DNA from: Ailurus styani
Taxonomy: Eukaryota > Chordata > Mammalia > Carnivora > Ailuridae
Assembly: GCA_002007465.1 (NCBI GenBank)
Contig: LNAC01000350.1
Location: forward strand, 1,461,037 to 1,525,036
Direction: 5' to 3'
Length of the DNA: 64,000 bases
Below are positions 11,942 through 24,324 of this stretch, one piece after another. The notes under the pieces were generated by a model that had not been told where the DNA came from, searched no databases, and saw only the letters and a list, made by a program, of their open reading frames with translations. The position numbers were made by a program, and so were the translations under genes. Each line of letters begins with the position of its first letter. Within the stretch, counting starts at the first letter, position 1.

Positions 11942-13825
11942 TACATTGTGGAAAACACAATGTTCCCTTCCTTAGGGGAAGGAAAAGAAAACCACCTAAA
12001 CTGGTCCAGAGGAATAAAAGAATTCAGGTAGAGGTAAAATTTGAAACAAATTTAGTGAAATGATGTTGGGTTAGAAGAAAATAATAAGAGTAAAAAGCAT
12101 GTATTAAGGTGGTGAACATTCAGTATTTCACTCTGATTATTTCTGGGCATATTCTTTTTTTTTTTTTTTTTAACCTGAATGGAAACCCCACTTTCTAGGT
12201 GGCAGGTTGTTAAAACAGGAATAGAGGATTCAAACTTAATTTGGGTTGAATTTTCTAACAATGCCCTTGCCTCTCTGGCACCTGATTCTTCTGGACAAAA
12301 GTTCTTGATGTCGATAGGGAACTACTGGAAAAATAATGAAGTAATAGCTACTGGGAAGGAGCACACTGATTCTGTGGTATGAGAGTAACTTCAGCATCTG
12401 AGGATAGAATGTCTTAGACCCTGGGAAGCATGGTGGAGAGAGGAACATTAATGCTTGTTTGACTTTCAAAAGTGCCTTCACCCTCAACCTTTGTAATGAA
12501 GTAAATGCCCTGTTAGCTCTTTCAAACTACTGCAAGCACTTTAAATTTAACCAGCCTCTGGAATGACAATTCTCTACCAGATGATTCTGACTTAACCACT
12601 GTTTGATTCTCATTCCCCTCAATTTACTGGGAAGTATATCCTTAATTACTATGGGAGATTTCTAGAGGGATAAGTAGCTCATTATTTATGTTTACCTGAC
12701 AATTATTTATCCATATAATGTGGGTCCTGTAATTAGGAAAACTGTGATAAAATTTGTCCCTGAGTTTAGCTGACATGACCATTTTACATTACCTCAGCTG
12801 ATATGATATTCAAGTCAACATCAAATCACTGGCTAGTGTTACTATGGTTGATAGACATGGTTTAGATGTCTTTCTTGCTGGTCAGTGTAAAGTCTGCAAC
12901 TGCTAACACATTATGCTGTACCTGAATTGACACTCTGGGCCAAGTAAAGAGGTTAATATACAAACCTTAGAAAGGTTAGTGCACTAACTTGAGGGAAACC
13001 CCACAGTTTTTCTAAGCTAGCTTCTGAGGGCTTATGGGATTGGTTAAGTTGGTGGGGTCTGGGAACTTGGGAGGCTCAACTCAACTTGTCTGAGTTTAGT
13101 AAGATGCATTGGCCTCATTCTGATGCTTGGAACACTGTTGTTTTTTTAGCATTCACTAAATGGTCTATGAGATAAACTGAACAGGTTTGATCCTGCCTCT
13201 GTTGGTCAGATTACTCCAAGTGGCTACTAGATTACAGAACTCACAGAAAATTCACTAATCATCAAGACAGTGGGCATTCCCCACCCAAAATTGCATTGTT
13301 GAACCATCTGTCATGATCCAAGGTTTCCAGGCATATGAACACAGTCCTATCAGACATGTCACTACAAGGGTTTAGAGACTGCCAAGGGTTTAGAGACTAA
13401 ATTCTTTACAGTATTCCACCTCATTCTGTCTTTCATTCTTCTCGCCCATATATTATGACTCAGAAAAAATAGTCATCTGTGATTGTGAAAATGAGTCATC
13501 TAGCCAATGTGTGACACTTCTGGTGATGGGAAACTAGTTCTAAGGTGGATCCATTTCATTTTTGGAAAATATATTATTACTTATACTGAGACTTCATATA
13601 ACATATGATACTCATCTTTTTGTATCTATCACAGAGCTTTGCATGTAAGGATAGCTAAATAAGATTATGCTAAATGAATGAGAATGCACATTGTGTTTTT
13701 GTTGCACTGTGAGCCAGAGTCAAATTTCACATGTGACTACAGCTAAACAGGTACAACAGGAAAGTGAGTTAAAAAGGGATGCCTTCTGAAATAAGCAAAT
13801 GAGGAATGGAATAGCTTCTCTTATT
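11942..13825. other. unannotated non-coding stretch
   Basis: No recognisable gene or repeat family. Contains a T-run at about 12153-12171 and an 18-bp tandem duplication (aagggtttagagactgcc then aagggtttagagacta) at 13366-13400. Confidence 0.5.
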
Positions 13826-13841
13826 AAGAAGGAGAAATCCT

Positions 13842-14041
13842 GGGCGCCTGGGTGGCTCAGTGGGTTAAAGCCTCTGCCTTCCGCTCAGGTCATGATCTCA
13901 GGGTCCTGGGATTGAGGCCCGCATCGGGCTCCCTGCTCAGCGGAGAGTCTGCTTCCTCCTCTCTCTGCCTGCCTCTCTGCCTACTTGTAATCTCTCTCTG
14001 TCAAATAAATAAATAAATAAATAAAATCTTTAAAAAAAAAA
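13842..14041 (+). mobile_element. CAN SINE, mustelid-type, young-looking
   Basis: Near-consensus head (gggcgcctgggtggctcagt, gggttaaagcctctgcc), box B, tail (aaat)n and a 12-A run. Perfect 16-bp target-site duplication aagaaggagaaatcct at 13826-13841 and 14042-14057, consistent with recent LINE-1-driven insertion. Confidence 0.98.
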
Positions 14042-14057
14042 AAGAAGGAGAAATCCT

Positions 14058-14948
14058 AATGGAAGTAGGGATTTCTTTAGCATACATATCGTGGCTGCCG
14101 TGAACAACATGCTATAAGCTGTGTTCCACTGATAGAAGAGAAATGATAAATCAGGAGCAAGTCAAATGAAATAAGATTGCGTGATCTCATGTTGCCTTTA
14201 AGGCAGAGAAGGATGTATGATGGATAGATGACCTTTCAAATATAAGGTAAAGATAATGTATTCCTTCTTACTGGTTTCTTGATTTATGATTAAAATTAAC
14301 TGAAAAAAAAATTCTCTGTGAACCCAATTCAAAGAAAATAAAATTAAGTGAGGTCATAGAAAATTTTTACCTTAACTAATACATTCACTTCTATCCACAG
14401 GCCAGTTGAAAAGCTATAAGGCATTTTGAGCATTGAGATGATTTAGTTGTTATTGGGCTGCTACTACCTTGCTCACTGAACTTCATTTTCCCACTTCAGT
14501 TCACTTAAAGATTCAATTTTGAAGTGAAACAGCACATTTACAAAATACTTGTAGGAAGATTCTGACATTCCACTGATTATTTGTTTTTGAGTTTTCCTCC
14601 TTTGCATTACCTTTCAGAAGCTAAATTCGTTCCAGATTTTTAATGTCCTGGAGTCCTAGTCTTCTTGGAATTGTCATGTTTTACTTTGTCTTTTGAATAA
14701 GTGGGTGAAATTTGGAGCTCATTCTAAATCAATCTAAATTATGCTCATAAGGATCCTACATGTGAATCATCTCTTTATGCAGCTAAAGAATTATAAACCC
14801 ACCTGTCCCATGTAAGAAACATATGAATTAGATAGATAAAACCAAGGCAAACTTCATGTAAGTTAGACATGTATGGTTATGTTTATATGTTCCATTGAAC
14901 TATAATTTAAATCATTAATCAAAGGAATAAACTGATTTTACTGTAGCC
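14058..14948. other. no recognisable feature
   Basis: Non-coding sequence without identifiable repeats or exon-like frames. Confidence 0.5.

Positions 14949-14950
<2 letters not shown>

Positions 14951-14997
<47 letters not shown>
14951..14997. repeat. (TA)n microsatellite
   Basis: Uninterrupted TA dinucleotides, about 23 units. Likely length-polymorphic. Confidence 0.97.
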
Positions 14998-14998
<1 letters not shown>

Positions 14999-15239
14999 TT
15001 AGAGGTATGTATATAGCTTTAGAGGTTAGGTATGACTAAATAATTGGATCATATTTTACACTGCACAATGACTATACTAGTTTGTCAGTGCTCTGGATCA
15101 CAAAATAAAGAAGACCTTTAAAATAACTCTTTGATTTTGATCCACATGTGTTGACTAAACAGTTTATGGTCATGACTGGGAAAAATAGCAAAATAATGAA
15201 TTACATTTAAAATATTTATTCATTTATTTTAAGAAATCA

Positions 15240-15797
15240 AAGATATTTATGTATACAGTTTTTTCCCCTCAAATTTCTATTGGAGTAAAATATACATAAT
15301 GAAATTTACCAACTTAGCCATTGTTAAGTGCATAGTGCTGTGCTATTAAACACATTGACTGTTATGCAACAATCACCACCATGCATCTCCAGAACCCTTC
15401 CCATCCCTTGCAAAACTGAAACTCTGTACTCATTAAACATGAACTCCCCTCTCCCCTCACATCAGTCCCTGGCAACCACCATTCTGCTTTCCATCTCTAG
15501 GATTTTAACGATTCTAGGTACTTCCTATGAGTGGAATCATATAGTATTTGCCTTTTTATGACTGGCTTATTTCACATAGAATAATATCTCTCGAGGTTCA
15601 TCCATGCTGTAGCATTTGCCAGAAAATTACTCATTTTTAAGGCTGAATAATATTCCATTGCATGTATATGCCATACTTTTCCATTCATCTGTGGGTAGAT
15701 GTTTGTATTGGTTCCATTTTTATGTATTGTGAATAATGTTGCCACGAACATGGTTGCACAAAACCTCACTTTAAGACTCTACTTTCAGTTCTTTTGG

Positions 15798-15838
<41 letters not shown>

Positions 15839-16040
15839 CACACACATATATATATAGGAATTCCTAGATTGCATGATAAATCTTTATTAAATTTTTTGAG
15901 AAACCACCATACTGTTTTCCACAGTGGCTGTACATTCCTACAAACAGTGCAAAAGGTTCTAATTTCTCTACACCGTCACTGACACTTGTTATTTTTAATT
16001 TTCTTGATTGCAACCATCCTAATGGGTGTAAGGGAATTCA
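15240..16040 (-). mobile_element. old LINE-1 3' end (L1M type)
   Basis: Plus strand follows the complement of an L1 3' UTR and ORF2 end: 'tattggagtaaaatatacat', 'gagtggaatcatatagtatt', 'taatattccattgcatgtat', 'actgttttccacagtggctg' and 'catcctaatgggtgtaaggg'. 5'-truncated, no intact ORF2. It carries a (TA)n/(CA)n expansion at 15799-15857 inside the ORF2-derived part. Confidence 0.85.
15799..15857. repeat. (TA)n/(CA)n microsatellite inside L1
   Basis: TA dinucleotides followed by acacacaca and again TA. Sits within the L1 3' fragment. Confidence 0.95.
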
Positions 16041-16479
16041 CATACACAGTTTTAAAAAATTATCTGTAAGTATCATTTTGAGAAAACAATGATTTCCTGC
16101 CTCATTGTCCCTAATTTTCACTCCCCAGAATAAATCTCTGACAATTTTTATCAAAACAATGTTTTTAGGATGTTTGAAATACTCATTTTTAGTTAGGTAT
16201 TTATTATCTTTTACTTCCTACAATGAAATAGGAAGATTTAGGTTTTTTACTTATTACAGATAAACACACACACACTGATAAATTATACCCACGCTATATA
16301 CCTTCACCTTTTTTCCTATTAAATTTATATCACCAATTTTGTTCCTAGCCATATACAAAGTTTACATTATTAAGACTATGTAAATATTTTCACAGCTGAG
16401 TCAGGTATAGATTAAGATTTTATTTTCTTTCTCAGGCAAACTTTTGGGGTTTTTTGGGATGAATAACTGAGACTTTTTT
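16041..16479. other. no recognisable feature
   Basis: AT-rich sequence between an L1 end and a SINE. Confidence 0.5.
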
Positions 16480-16493
16480 CATTTGTCTAATTT

Positions 16494-16700
16494 CTTTTTC
16501 TTTTTTTTTTTAAGATTTTATTTATTTATTTGACACAGAGAAAGAGAGATTACAAGTAGGCAGAGAGGCAGGCAGAGAGAGAGGAGGAAGCAGGCTGCCC
16601 GCCAAGCAGACAGCCCGATGCTGGCCTCAATCCTAGGACCCTAAGATCATGACCTGAGCTGAAGGCAGAGGCTTTAACCCACTGAGCCACCCAGGCGCCC
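16494..16700 (-). mobile_element. CAN SINE, mustelid-type
   Basis: Complement has the consensus head and gcctctgccttcagctcagg. Flanks catttgtctaattt (16480-16493) and catttgtctaattc (16701-16714) are the target-site duplication. Confidence 0.96.
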
Positions 16701-16879
16701 CATTTGTCTAATTCCATAAGAACTTCTGTTAATTCATTATCAGACTCTCCTAGAAACAGAAATCTCTAAGAAATACTCTCTGCCTTCCTGCTGGATTGCT
16801 AGAAACTGCTCTGAGAATCTAGGATATAACAGTATCCCATAAAAAGCTCCGTGACCAATCAGAGCTCTCATTCTGATTC

Positions 16880-17445
16880 TTGAAACAGATAATAAACAAT
16901 ATTAAAATGTATAAATGTGCAATCTGTAATATTAGAAGGGCTAGAAGCTATGAAATGAAAAGATAAGGTAGACTATGATGGGTATAATGCAGATTTCATT
17001 ATTAAATAGGGGCAGACCTCCTTGGAAAGGTAATATTTGAGAAGACATTAAAAGAGGTAAAGGCTTAGAAGTACTCCGTGCAAAGTACCAATATGGAAGC
17101 ATGCCTGGTAGGTTGGAGAAACATGGCAGAAACTGAATAAATTGGTAGGTAAATGGTAGGAGATTAAGTGAGACAGGGAAATGGTTAAGAGTGTCTTTTA
17201 TTCTGAGAGGAGAAAAAAAAGAAAAGTTTTTAGGGCTTGAACAGAGAAATGATAAAATCTGACCTCTGTTTTAAAAGGATCTCCTTGGCTATTATGTTGA
17301 GAACAGTGGGGACCATATTTTTTCTTTCTTTTTTCCTTTTTCCTTTTCTTTTCTTTTCTTTCTTTCTTTATTTTTTTAATGCCGGGGCAAAGGAGGGCAG
17401 AGTAGAACAGAAAGAAGAGTTAAGGGACAATTTAGGGAGTCAGGT
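16880..17445 (-). mobile_element. LINE-2 (L2) fragment
   Basis: Plus strand reads like the complement of the L2 3' half: 'cctccttggaaaggtaatat', 'agaaatgataaaatctgacc', 'ttttaaaaggatctccttgg'. A C/T-rich low-complexity tract at 17318-17379 interrupts it before 'aaggagggcagagtagaaca'. Diverged and non-coding. Confidence 0.6.
17318..17379 (+). repeat. polypyrimidine (TTTTC/TTTC) tract
   Basis: About 60 bases of T with regularly spaced C, interrupting the L2 fragment. Possible SINE tail remnant or slippage product. Confidence 0.8.
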
Positions 17446-18245
17446 GAGTTATTTGGTGCTGTTTTCCTGTTGAAACCCTGTTGTTCACACACAGCAGACA
17501 CTCTAGAGGTTTTGTGTTTTTCTTTAATCATTATTGCTAGGGCTCCCTGCCTTTATCTAGCAGTCTGAATTGCTTAATATATGCATTCATACTGGAATCT
17601 CTCTTCACTATTATCTGCAATAATGACCTTTGCCTGCAATGGATGTCCTGTTAACTATCTAAAGTTTTTTTCTTTCTTGATAACTCCTTCATTTTGGTTA
17701 AGCAAATATTTTAGTAGGTTCTTGAGAAAGGGGGCATGGAAAGTAATTTTTTTTTTTAGTACTTGCAAGTCCGAAAATGTTTTTATTGCTGCCTCACATT
17801 TGATGGATACCTTGACTGAGTAAATAATTCTAAATTGAGAATTAACTCCCTTTAGAATTTTGAAGAAATTGTTCCTTTGCCCTTTGGCTTCCATTGTTGA
17901 ATTTTGGTATCATAGCAATAGAACCTTGGTAAGGCTCTTTTTTTCCCCCTCCTCTTCTTCCCTATTGTGCTTTTCAAGTCTGGAAACAATTTTTGTCATC
18001 TCTGGGAAATGTTCTTGTATTATTTATTCTTTAGTAGTACGCTTCCCTATGTTTTCTTACTTCTTTCTGTATGGCACTTCTATTATTTACATATTAATAA
18101 TTAATTTCCTCCATTTGAAATATTTTTATTCCATTTTGCAACTAAGTATTTCAAATTTTGGGAAATATCTTCAAGTTTTTCAGCCCTTGAATATTTTCTT
18201 TTGCTATTTTATCACATTAATTTCTTAGAATTTCCTTTTGTTTTC
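17446..18245. other. no recognisable feature
   Basis: T-rich sequence. The 122-codon frame at 17860-18228 is rich in Phe/Ser/Leu codons as expected of a chance frame in T-rich DNA and has no domain I recognise. Confidence 0.45.
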
Positions 18246-18262
18246 TGAATATTCCTTTTCTT

Positions 18263-18465
18263 TTTTTTAATTTATTTTTTTAAAAAGATTTTATTTATTT
18301 ATTTGACAGAGAGAGAGATCACAAGCAGGCAGAGAGGCAGGCAGAGAGAAAGGAGGAAGCAGGCTCCCTGCAGAGCAGAGAGCCTGGGCCTCGATCCCAG
18401 GACCCTGAGATCATGACCTGAGCCGAAGGCAGAGGCTTTAACCCACTGAGCCACCCAGGCACCCA
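18263..18465 (-). mobile_element. CAN SINE, mustelid-type
   Basis: Complement has head gggtgcctgggtggctcagt, gggttaaagcctctgcc and the expected tail. A small internal deletion removes part of the 'cccgatgtgg' block. Flanks tgaatattccttttctt (18246-18262) and tgaatgttccttttctt (18466-18482). Confidence 0.96.
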
Positions 18466-18559
18466 TGAATGTTCCTTTTCTTAATGCATCCTGTTCATAC
18501 CAGGTACTTAATGCTGCCCTGCAAACGTACTAGATATATATCTTAATCCATTTACTTTT

Positions 18560-20610
18560 TCTCTTCGATGATGAATTCACCTATGAATTCCATGTCTCTT
18601 TCCCATTCTTATGGTCAACTGGAGACATTGTTTCCCATTTCACTGAGGAAAATTAAAAAAAAAAAAGAAAAGGATTTTTACAAGCTCTTAATTAGTGCCA
18701 CATTTACTCAGATACTACAATCTGGACCCATCTATTTTGCCTCCTACCTATTCCTGTAGATGAATCTCCCATGCTTCTATCAAAGACTCCAGGTCCTCTC
18801 ATATACTCAAAGACATCACTCCAGCAATTCTTAAATTTTTTTGCCTTTATCACTTTTTTTCTTCTCTATGGCATCACTCTTAACATATTATCACATCATA
18901 ATTTTTCCTGTCTTAAAACCTCCTCCTTTCTCCTCCAGGTGACTGTTCAATTTCACTGACTTGACAGGAAAACATCTTAGAAAAGTTGTCTATATTCGTT
19001 GCTCCATTTTCTTTTGAACTCATGCAGATCAGGCCTTTCTCGCTAATAGGCCACTTTTGCTCTTGTTACAACTATCCTTGTCAAACTGTCAATGGCCTAC
19101 TTTTTGCTGATCCTAATAGTCAGTTCTTAGCCTACATCTTAATTGACCTATCATTGGTATTTGACAGAGGGTTTATTCCCTCCTCCATGATTAATGTGCG
19201 TTAGTTGGTTTCTAGAATCTCATATTTTCTAGTATATCCTCCTAAGTCACTGGCAGATTCTTCTCAATCTTTAATGGCTTTTCCTCATCTCCCAAAATAT
19301 CATAATGTCATGTCTAAAAGTTCAATCCTGTGTTCTCTTTTCTATTTGTACTCATTTTGTGGGTGATCTCATTCAGTTTGTGGCTTGAAATATACTCTAC
19401 ACTTAACTGTTTTCTGGCCACATATTTCTAACCGGGACCTCTCATTTGAACACCAAGTATTTTCTACAGGGCTGCCTTCTTTACATTTCCATTAGAATGT
19501 ATAGCAGATATCTCAAAACTACATGAGACCAATATTTAAATTACTGATCCTTCTCCAACCCCGAAACATGGTCTATGTTCTACTCATAGTCTCTTTCATT
19601 CTAGTTAGTGGCAACACTATTCTTTCAGATGATTACACCAAAAAAACCTTGACGTCAGTTTTTACTCTTTCTTTTACAATTCACAATATGACAAAGTACG
19701 TTTCTCTTTATCTTCAAAGCATATAGAGCTAACTTCTTACAAATCAAATGCTATCACTTTGGGCCCAGCCATTATCCTTTTCTCCCCTAAATTATTGCAA
19801 TAGTCCCCTTGATTCCAACCAATTCTTCTATATTCTATTTTTTTAAAGATTTATTTATTTATTTGACAGAGAGAGAGAGATCACAAGTAGGCAAAGGCAG
19901 GCAGAGAGAGAGAAGGAAGCAGGCTCCCTGCTGAGCAGAGAGCCCGATGCTGGGCTCTATTCCAGGACCCTGAGATCATGACCTGAGTTGAAGGCAGAGG
20001 TTTTAAGCCACTGAGCCATCAGGCACCTCTTCTATAATCTATTTTTAATATATCATTGAAAATAATCTTTTGAAAATTTAGTCATGTCATGTCACTTCTC
20101 TACTTACAGTCTTCTAATGGCTCCTCACCTTCTTCAGAATAAAAAACAAAGCCCTTACAACAGCTCCCAACACCATATATAATTTTACTTATCTGTCCTC
20201 CTCTCCTATTGCATTTCCTTTTTTCTCATTTCACTTTATGTAAACAAGCCTCCTTGATCTTACAAGTCATTACCTAATGGTATTTGCACTTTTTATTCAT
20301 TCTGCCTAGAGCTCTCATCCCCCTATGTCTCCATGACTTGTTCTTTCATATCCTCCAAGTCTTTGCTCAAATGTCACTTTCACTGAAGTCTTCTCTAATT
20401 GCCCTATATAAAATTTCAAGATTGTCTCAGCTTCTTGTTTTATATAATCCATAGTAATTAGATTATTTTAATATGCTATATAATGTATTAATTATCTTGT
20501 GCTTGGTTGCCTTCTCTACTAGCATATAAGCCCAATGATGGGAGACTGTTGGTCTGTTTTGTTCACTGATTTGGAACAGTTATTCTTATTTTATTTCAGC
20601 TAACATTTGT
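18560..20610 (+). mobile_element. long LINE-2 (L2) copy, ~1.9 kb without insert
   Basis: Colinear with the L2 ORF2 3' part and 3' UTR: 'gttgtctatattcgttgctc', 'cttgtcaaactgtcaatggc', 'cttaattgacctatcattgg' (reverse-transcriptase region), 'tgggtgatctcattcagttt', 'aaccttgacgtcagttttta', 'aagtctttgctcaaatgtca', 'aagcccaatgatgggagact' and 'ttttgttcactgatttggaa'. Numerous stops and indels, so not coding. Interrupted by the SINE at 19843-20027. Long for an L2 relic, and ancestral to placental mammals by family age. Confidence 0.75.
19843..20027 (-). mobile_element. CAN SINE, mustelid-type
   Basis: Complement carries the SINE head (with one deletion: ggtgcctgatggctcagtgg-like) and tail. Target-site duplication tcttctatattctattttt (19824-19842) and tcttctataatctattttt (20028-20046). 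Inserted into the L2 copy. Confidence 0.94.
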
Positions 20611-21841
20611 TAAAATAATTGAATACCTGCTCATCTCTCTGTATATATTAATCACAAATTTTGGAAATTTTCTTCTTATCATTATCTTGTTTCAGTTTTT
20701 TTCTGAGGGTTTTACATTTTGTTTTACTGTTTATTTGTTCATTCATTCATTTATTTTTTATTTGTCCCTTTGTTTCATACCTTTCATATGAAATGCTTTC
20801 CTTAGACATTTCATGATACATGGCCTGCAATTTCATATAAGAGGCAAATTATTGAAATCTCATTGCCTTGAAACACCCAGAGATGACCAAAATGCTCTAT
20901 TTAGACCAGTCCTTCCATAGAAAAATCAGAGAGAAACTGGAGGGATGTTCACATTTTCAGGACAAAAAAGACTTTGGGTGGAACAGTTCTCATATATTGT
21001 TTTTATTCTGGCTAAACTCTGATCCGTGCAAGCATAAGAAAGACTCTAAGCAGCCCAAAGTTTAAAATAACTAAATAGAGACTCTAAATGAAGTTTTAAT
21101 ATCAGTCCTTTGAAGTTAATTGCCTGTTAAACAAAATAAACCAAATCAGCATTATACAGAGGAATGAAAAAAAAAAATCCAGAGCCTCTTCAACATAACA
21201 TTCACTATGTCCAGGATATAATCAAAATTACTGGATTTATAAAGAAGTAATAAAATGCAACCCATCCCTCAAACAAAAGGTAACCAATAACAACCAATCC
21301 CTACATGGAAAATTTAAGAGAAAGGTATTTTAAAGCAGCTCTTATTATTATAGTTGATGATATAAAGCAAGCCATTCTTGAAATAAATGAACATAGATGA
21401 AATCCCAGCAGAGGAATAGAAACTATAAAGAAGGATCAATTTAAAATTCTATACCTGGAAGGTAGATGAAATAAAAATACCTGCAATAAGCTTAACAGAA
21501 ATAATATAGATGATATTATCTAATCAGAAGAGCATAGAAAAAAAATACTGACTCCATACATGAACAGAGAATAAATTATCTGTACAATTAAATTTCTAAT
21601 TCACAAACAATTGAAGTGTCAGAATTGGAGGAGGTAAAAAAGGAATAGAATAAATTATTTGAAAAAAACATTTGCCCCCAATTCCCAAATTTTGTAATTT
21701 ATGAATTTACAGATTTAAAAGTTATTGAATAAACAGCAGAATAAATACAAAACAAATGACAAAATTGTCAAACTGAGATAAACAAAGATAAAAACAAAAT
21801 CTTATAAGCAGAGGAAAAATATGCTTTAAAAAGGGGAGAGT

Positions 21842-22006
21842 GGGGTATCTGGGTGGCTCAGTGGGTTAAGCATCTGACTTTGGTTCAGGTCATGACCTCT
21901 GTGTTCTGGGATTGAGCCCCGTATCTGCTTATCCTTTTGCTCCTCCCCACTCTCATACTCTCTCTCTCTGTCTGTCTCAAATAAATAAATAAAATCTTTA
22001 AAAAAA
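21842..22006 (+). mobile_element. CAN SINE, older copy
   Basis: Head ggggtatctgggtggctcag then tgggttaagcatctgac, box B, shortened middle, tail (TC)n plus caaataaataaataaaat. The flanking duplication is not clear. Confidence 0.92.
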
Positions 22007-22118
22007 TGCATGAAGTTTAAAAAAATAAAATGAGGACAATGACTTCAGATAATATGTATTTCTCATCAGCTACAACAGAGGTCAGAAGACAGCAGAATTA
22101 ATCTTGACAGTGGAGCAT

Positions 22119-22244
22119 CTTTTTTTTTTTAAGATTTATTCATTTATTTGGCTTGACTTGGGGCTCCATCTCGCAACTGTGAGATCACAATCAGAGCCCA
22201 AATCAAGAGTTGGACCCTTTAGCAATTGTACCACCCAGGTGCTC
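22119..22244 (-). mobile_element. CAN SINE, shortened and diverged
   Basis: Only about 125 bp, with a T-run and aagatttattcatttatttg at the tail side and gtaccacccaggtgctcc at the head side. Flanks cttgacagtggagcat (22103-22118) and cttgtcagtggagcat (22245-22260) confirm an insertion. The TC-rich middle is missing. Confidence 0.88.
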
Positions 22245-23058
22245 CTTGTCAGTGGAGCATTTTGTATTAAAGGAAAAAAAAAAGCTGTTTATATTTGGAG
22301 ATAATATTCTTCAACTGAAAAGTATAGTAAGGCATATTTAAATAAACAAAACTTAATAAAATTAATTGCCAATGGACATACATTAAAAGGGAGCTCTTCT
22401 ACCTAAAAAGATATGATTCCAGATAGAAACACATACCTTCAGAAAGGATTGTAGCACCCTAGAAATTACACTTTTGTGAATAAATATAAAATAATTTTCT
22501 TCTTACTTTTTTCAAAGTGCATACAACTGTTTAAATAAAATATATCGCCTGTACTATGTGGTTTAAAGCACATATGGATGTGATATAAATAAAAACTATA
22601 ACATTAATGATGTGGGGAGATGGTAAAGAAACCTGTAGGTGAAATTCTTACAATTTATTTAAAGCAGTACAATATCAACTCTAAGTAGACTGTGAAAAGT
22701 TGTATGTTGTAACCCTAGAGCAACACCAAAGACAAATTACCAAGGAAAAAATAATGCAAAATGTTGAGGCAAAAAAAAAAAAAAAAGATAAGTTATAATG
22801 GAATTCTAAAAAAAAAAAAAAAGATACTCATTTAACTCAAAAGAAGATAGGAAAAAGGGAAGAAAAAAAAAAACCAGAAAGGACAAACAGAAAATAAATG
22901 ATAAACCTAAATCCAATGACATCACTAATTACATTAAATGTAAATAGAGTCAAGGACAGATATTGTCAAAATGAATAAAGATCTGATGGGCAGCTCACTT
23001 TATGTGGGTTGGACTCAGAGTGAAATGGCTATAAGCCTTTACTCTTGAATCTTCCGGG

Positions 23059-23246
23059 TTTTTTTAAAGATTTTATTTATTTATTTTAGAGAGAGAGTGA
23101 GAGAGCGAGCATGGGGCTGAGTGGTAGGGGCAGAAGGAGAGAATCTTAAGCAGACTCTCTGCAGAGGGTACCAAGCTTGCTCCACTTCACAACCCTGAGA
23201 TCATGAGACCATGACCTGAATGGAAAACAGGAGCACATAGGTGCCC
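23059..23246 (-). mobile_element. CAN SINE, old diverged copy
   Basis: Tail-side aaagattttatttatttatt with gagagagagtgag, and a head-side remnant ending aggtgcccc. The tRNA-like part is damaged by a small duplication (gatcatgagaccatgacc). No clear flanking duplication. Confidence 0.85.
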
Positions 23247-24324
23247 CTTCATGCTTTTAAGGTAGGCAACATTCTTCTCCTAAGTTACTTTGAGGCAGAA
23301 ATATAGCTTACTGTACATTGAATGAGGTTAAAAATGCTAGAGGTCTCATCATTAAGTAGATAGTCTTTTACTTACTACTGCCTTTTTCAGTATTTCATCT
23401 CCATGACAGTGGGGTCTGGGGCCCTTAGTACCATATTCTCTCTGATGAATCTCTTCGAACAGCAAAGCTCTGATCTTCTGCAAGAAGAGGAGTGGGTATA
23501 ATGTTCAGTTTGCCAATATATAAAAAAATGAGACTTTATCTTGAAAAGGCTCATCTTATAAGAGGGGTTCAACTAGGACATATTTGGGGAATGCAGATAG
23601 TACTCCAATTTTGCTATGAAACAAAGAAGCAGCCCTTTTAGGAAACGCCCAGTGAAAAAAAGATTTCTCTGGTTTTGTATAGCCACATGGTAAGACTTCA
23701 TTATATTAATATTCTTCGTACCTGTAGACAATTCCTGCCCATTCCTCCCTCCACTTCTCAGGAATGATTTAATTATTAATTTCAAGAAAAGTAAAGAACA
23801 TGTTTACTTTATTCTTTGTGGGTTTTTGTTTTTGTTTTTTGTTTTCCAAAGCCTGATGACTCTGCAGGGAGAGTGTATTTGATCTTTCATGTAGGCAAAA
23901 TAGGAGGACAACTTCTATGTCATAAGGTGATCTGAGATTGTCTATGTCAGTGGCTGCATAGTATCTAATTAAGGCTGCATTGTGTCTGATTAAAGAGGGG
24001 CAGTGATTACATATCTAGAGCCAGAGTCTCCAGACTATATTTAGAAATATAAAAAAGACAGTCATTTCTTCTCCATCTCTGTTTACATGGATCTTATTAC
24101 TCAACTCATTTTGATTAAGAAGGAAAAGGCAGGACTATGTATTGTCCTCTTGAAATCCCAATAGGAAATACTTTGGGTTTGTATCTGAAATGTAAATTAT
24201 ATGCATAGTTTATTAGGTTGTTTGTTCTCCTTGGGCTATTTTTGAAATAATCATGGTGTTGTCAAAATATAAGTTGTCATTTTTTTAAGGTTTATCTCTT
24301 TTGCTTACTTGGTATAAAAATACG
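23247..24324. other. no recognisable feature
   Basis: Non-coding. Minus-strand frames at 23387-23785 have no known domain. Confidence 0.5.

Larger units (their letters stand above)
20870..22985 (+). mobile_element. old LINE-1 ORF1 to ORF2-start segment
   Basis: Sense-strand L1M landmarks appear in order: 'ttaaagcagctcttattatt', 'atttgcccccaattcccaaa', 'cttataagcagaggaaaaat' and 'tcagaagacagcagaattaa' from the ORF1 3' half. Then come 'gtaaccctagagcaacacca' in the inter-ORF region and 'taattacattaaatgtaaat' near the ORF2 start. No open ORF1 remains. Two SINEs (21842-22006 and 22119-22244) have inserted into it. The 5' edge is uncertain. Confidence 0.65.

Noticed and set aside
15794..15982. Frame beginning with a Tyr-Ile repeat
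   Set aside because: It reads through a (TA)n microsatellite within an L1 3' fragment.
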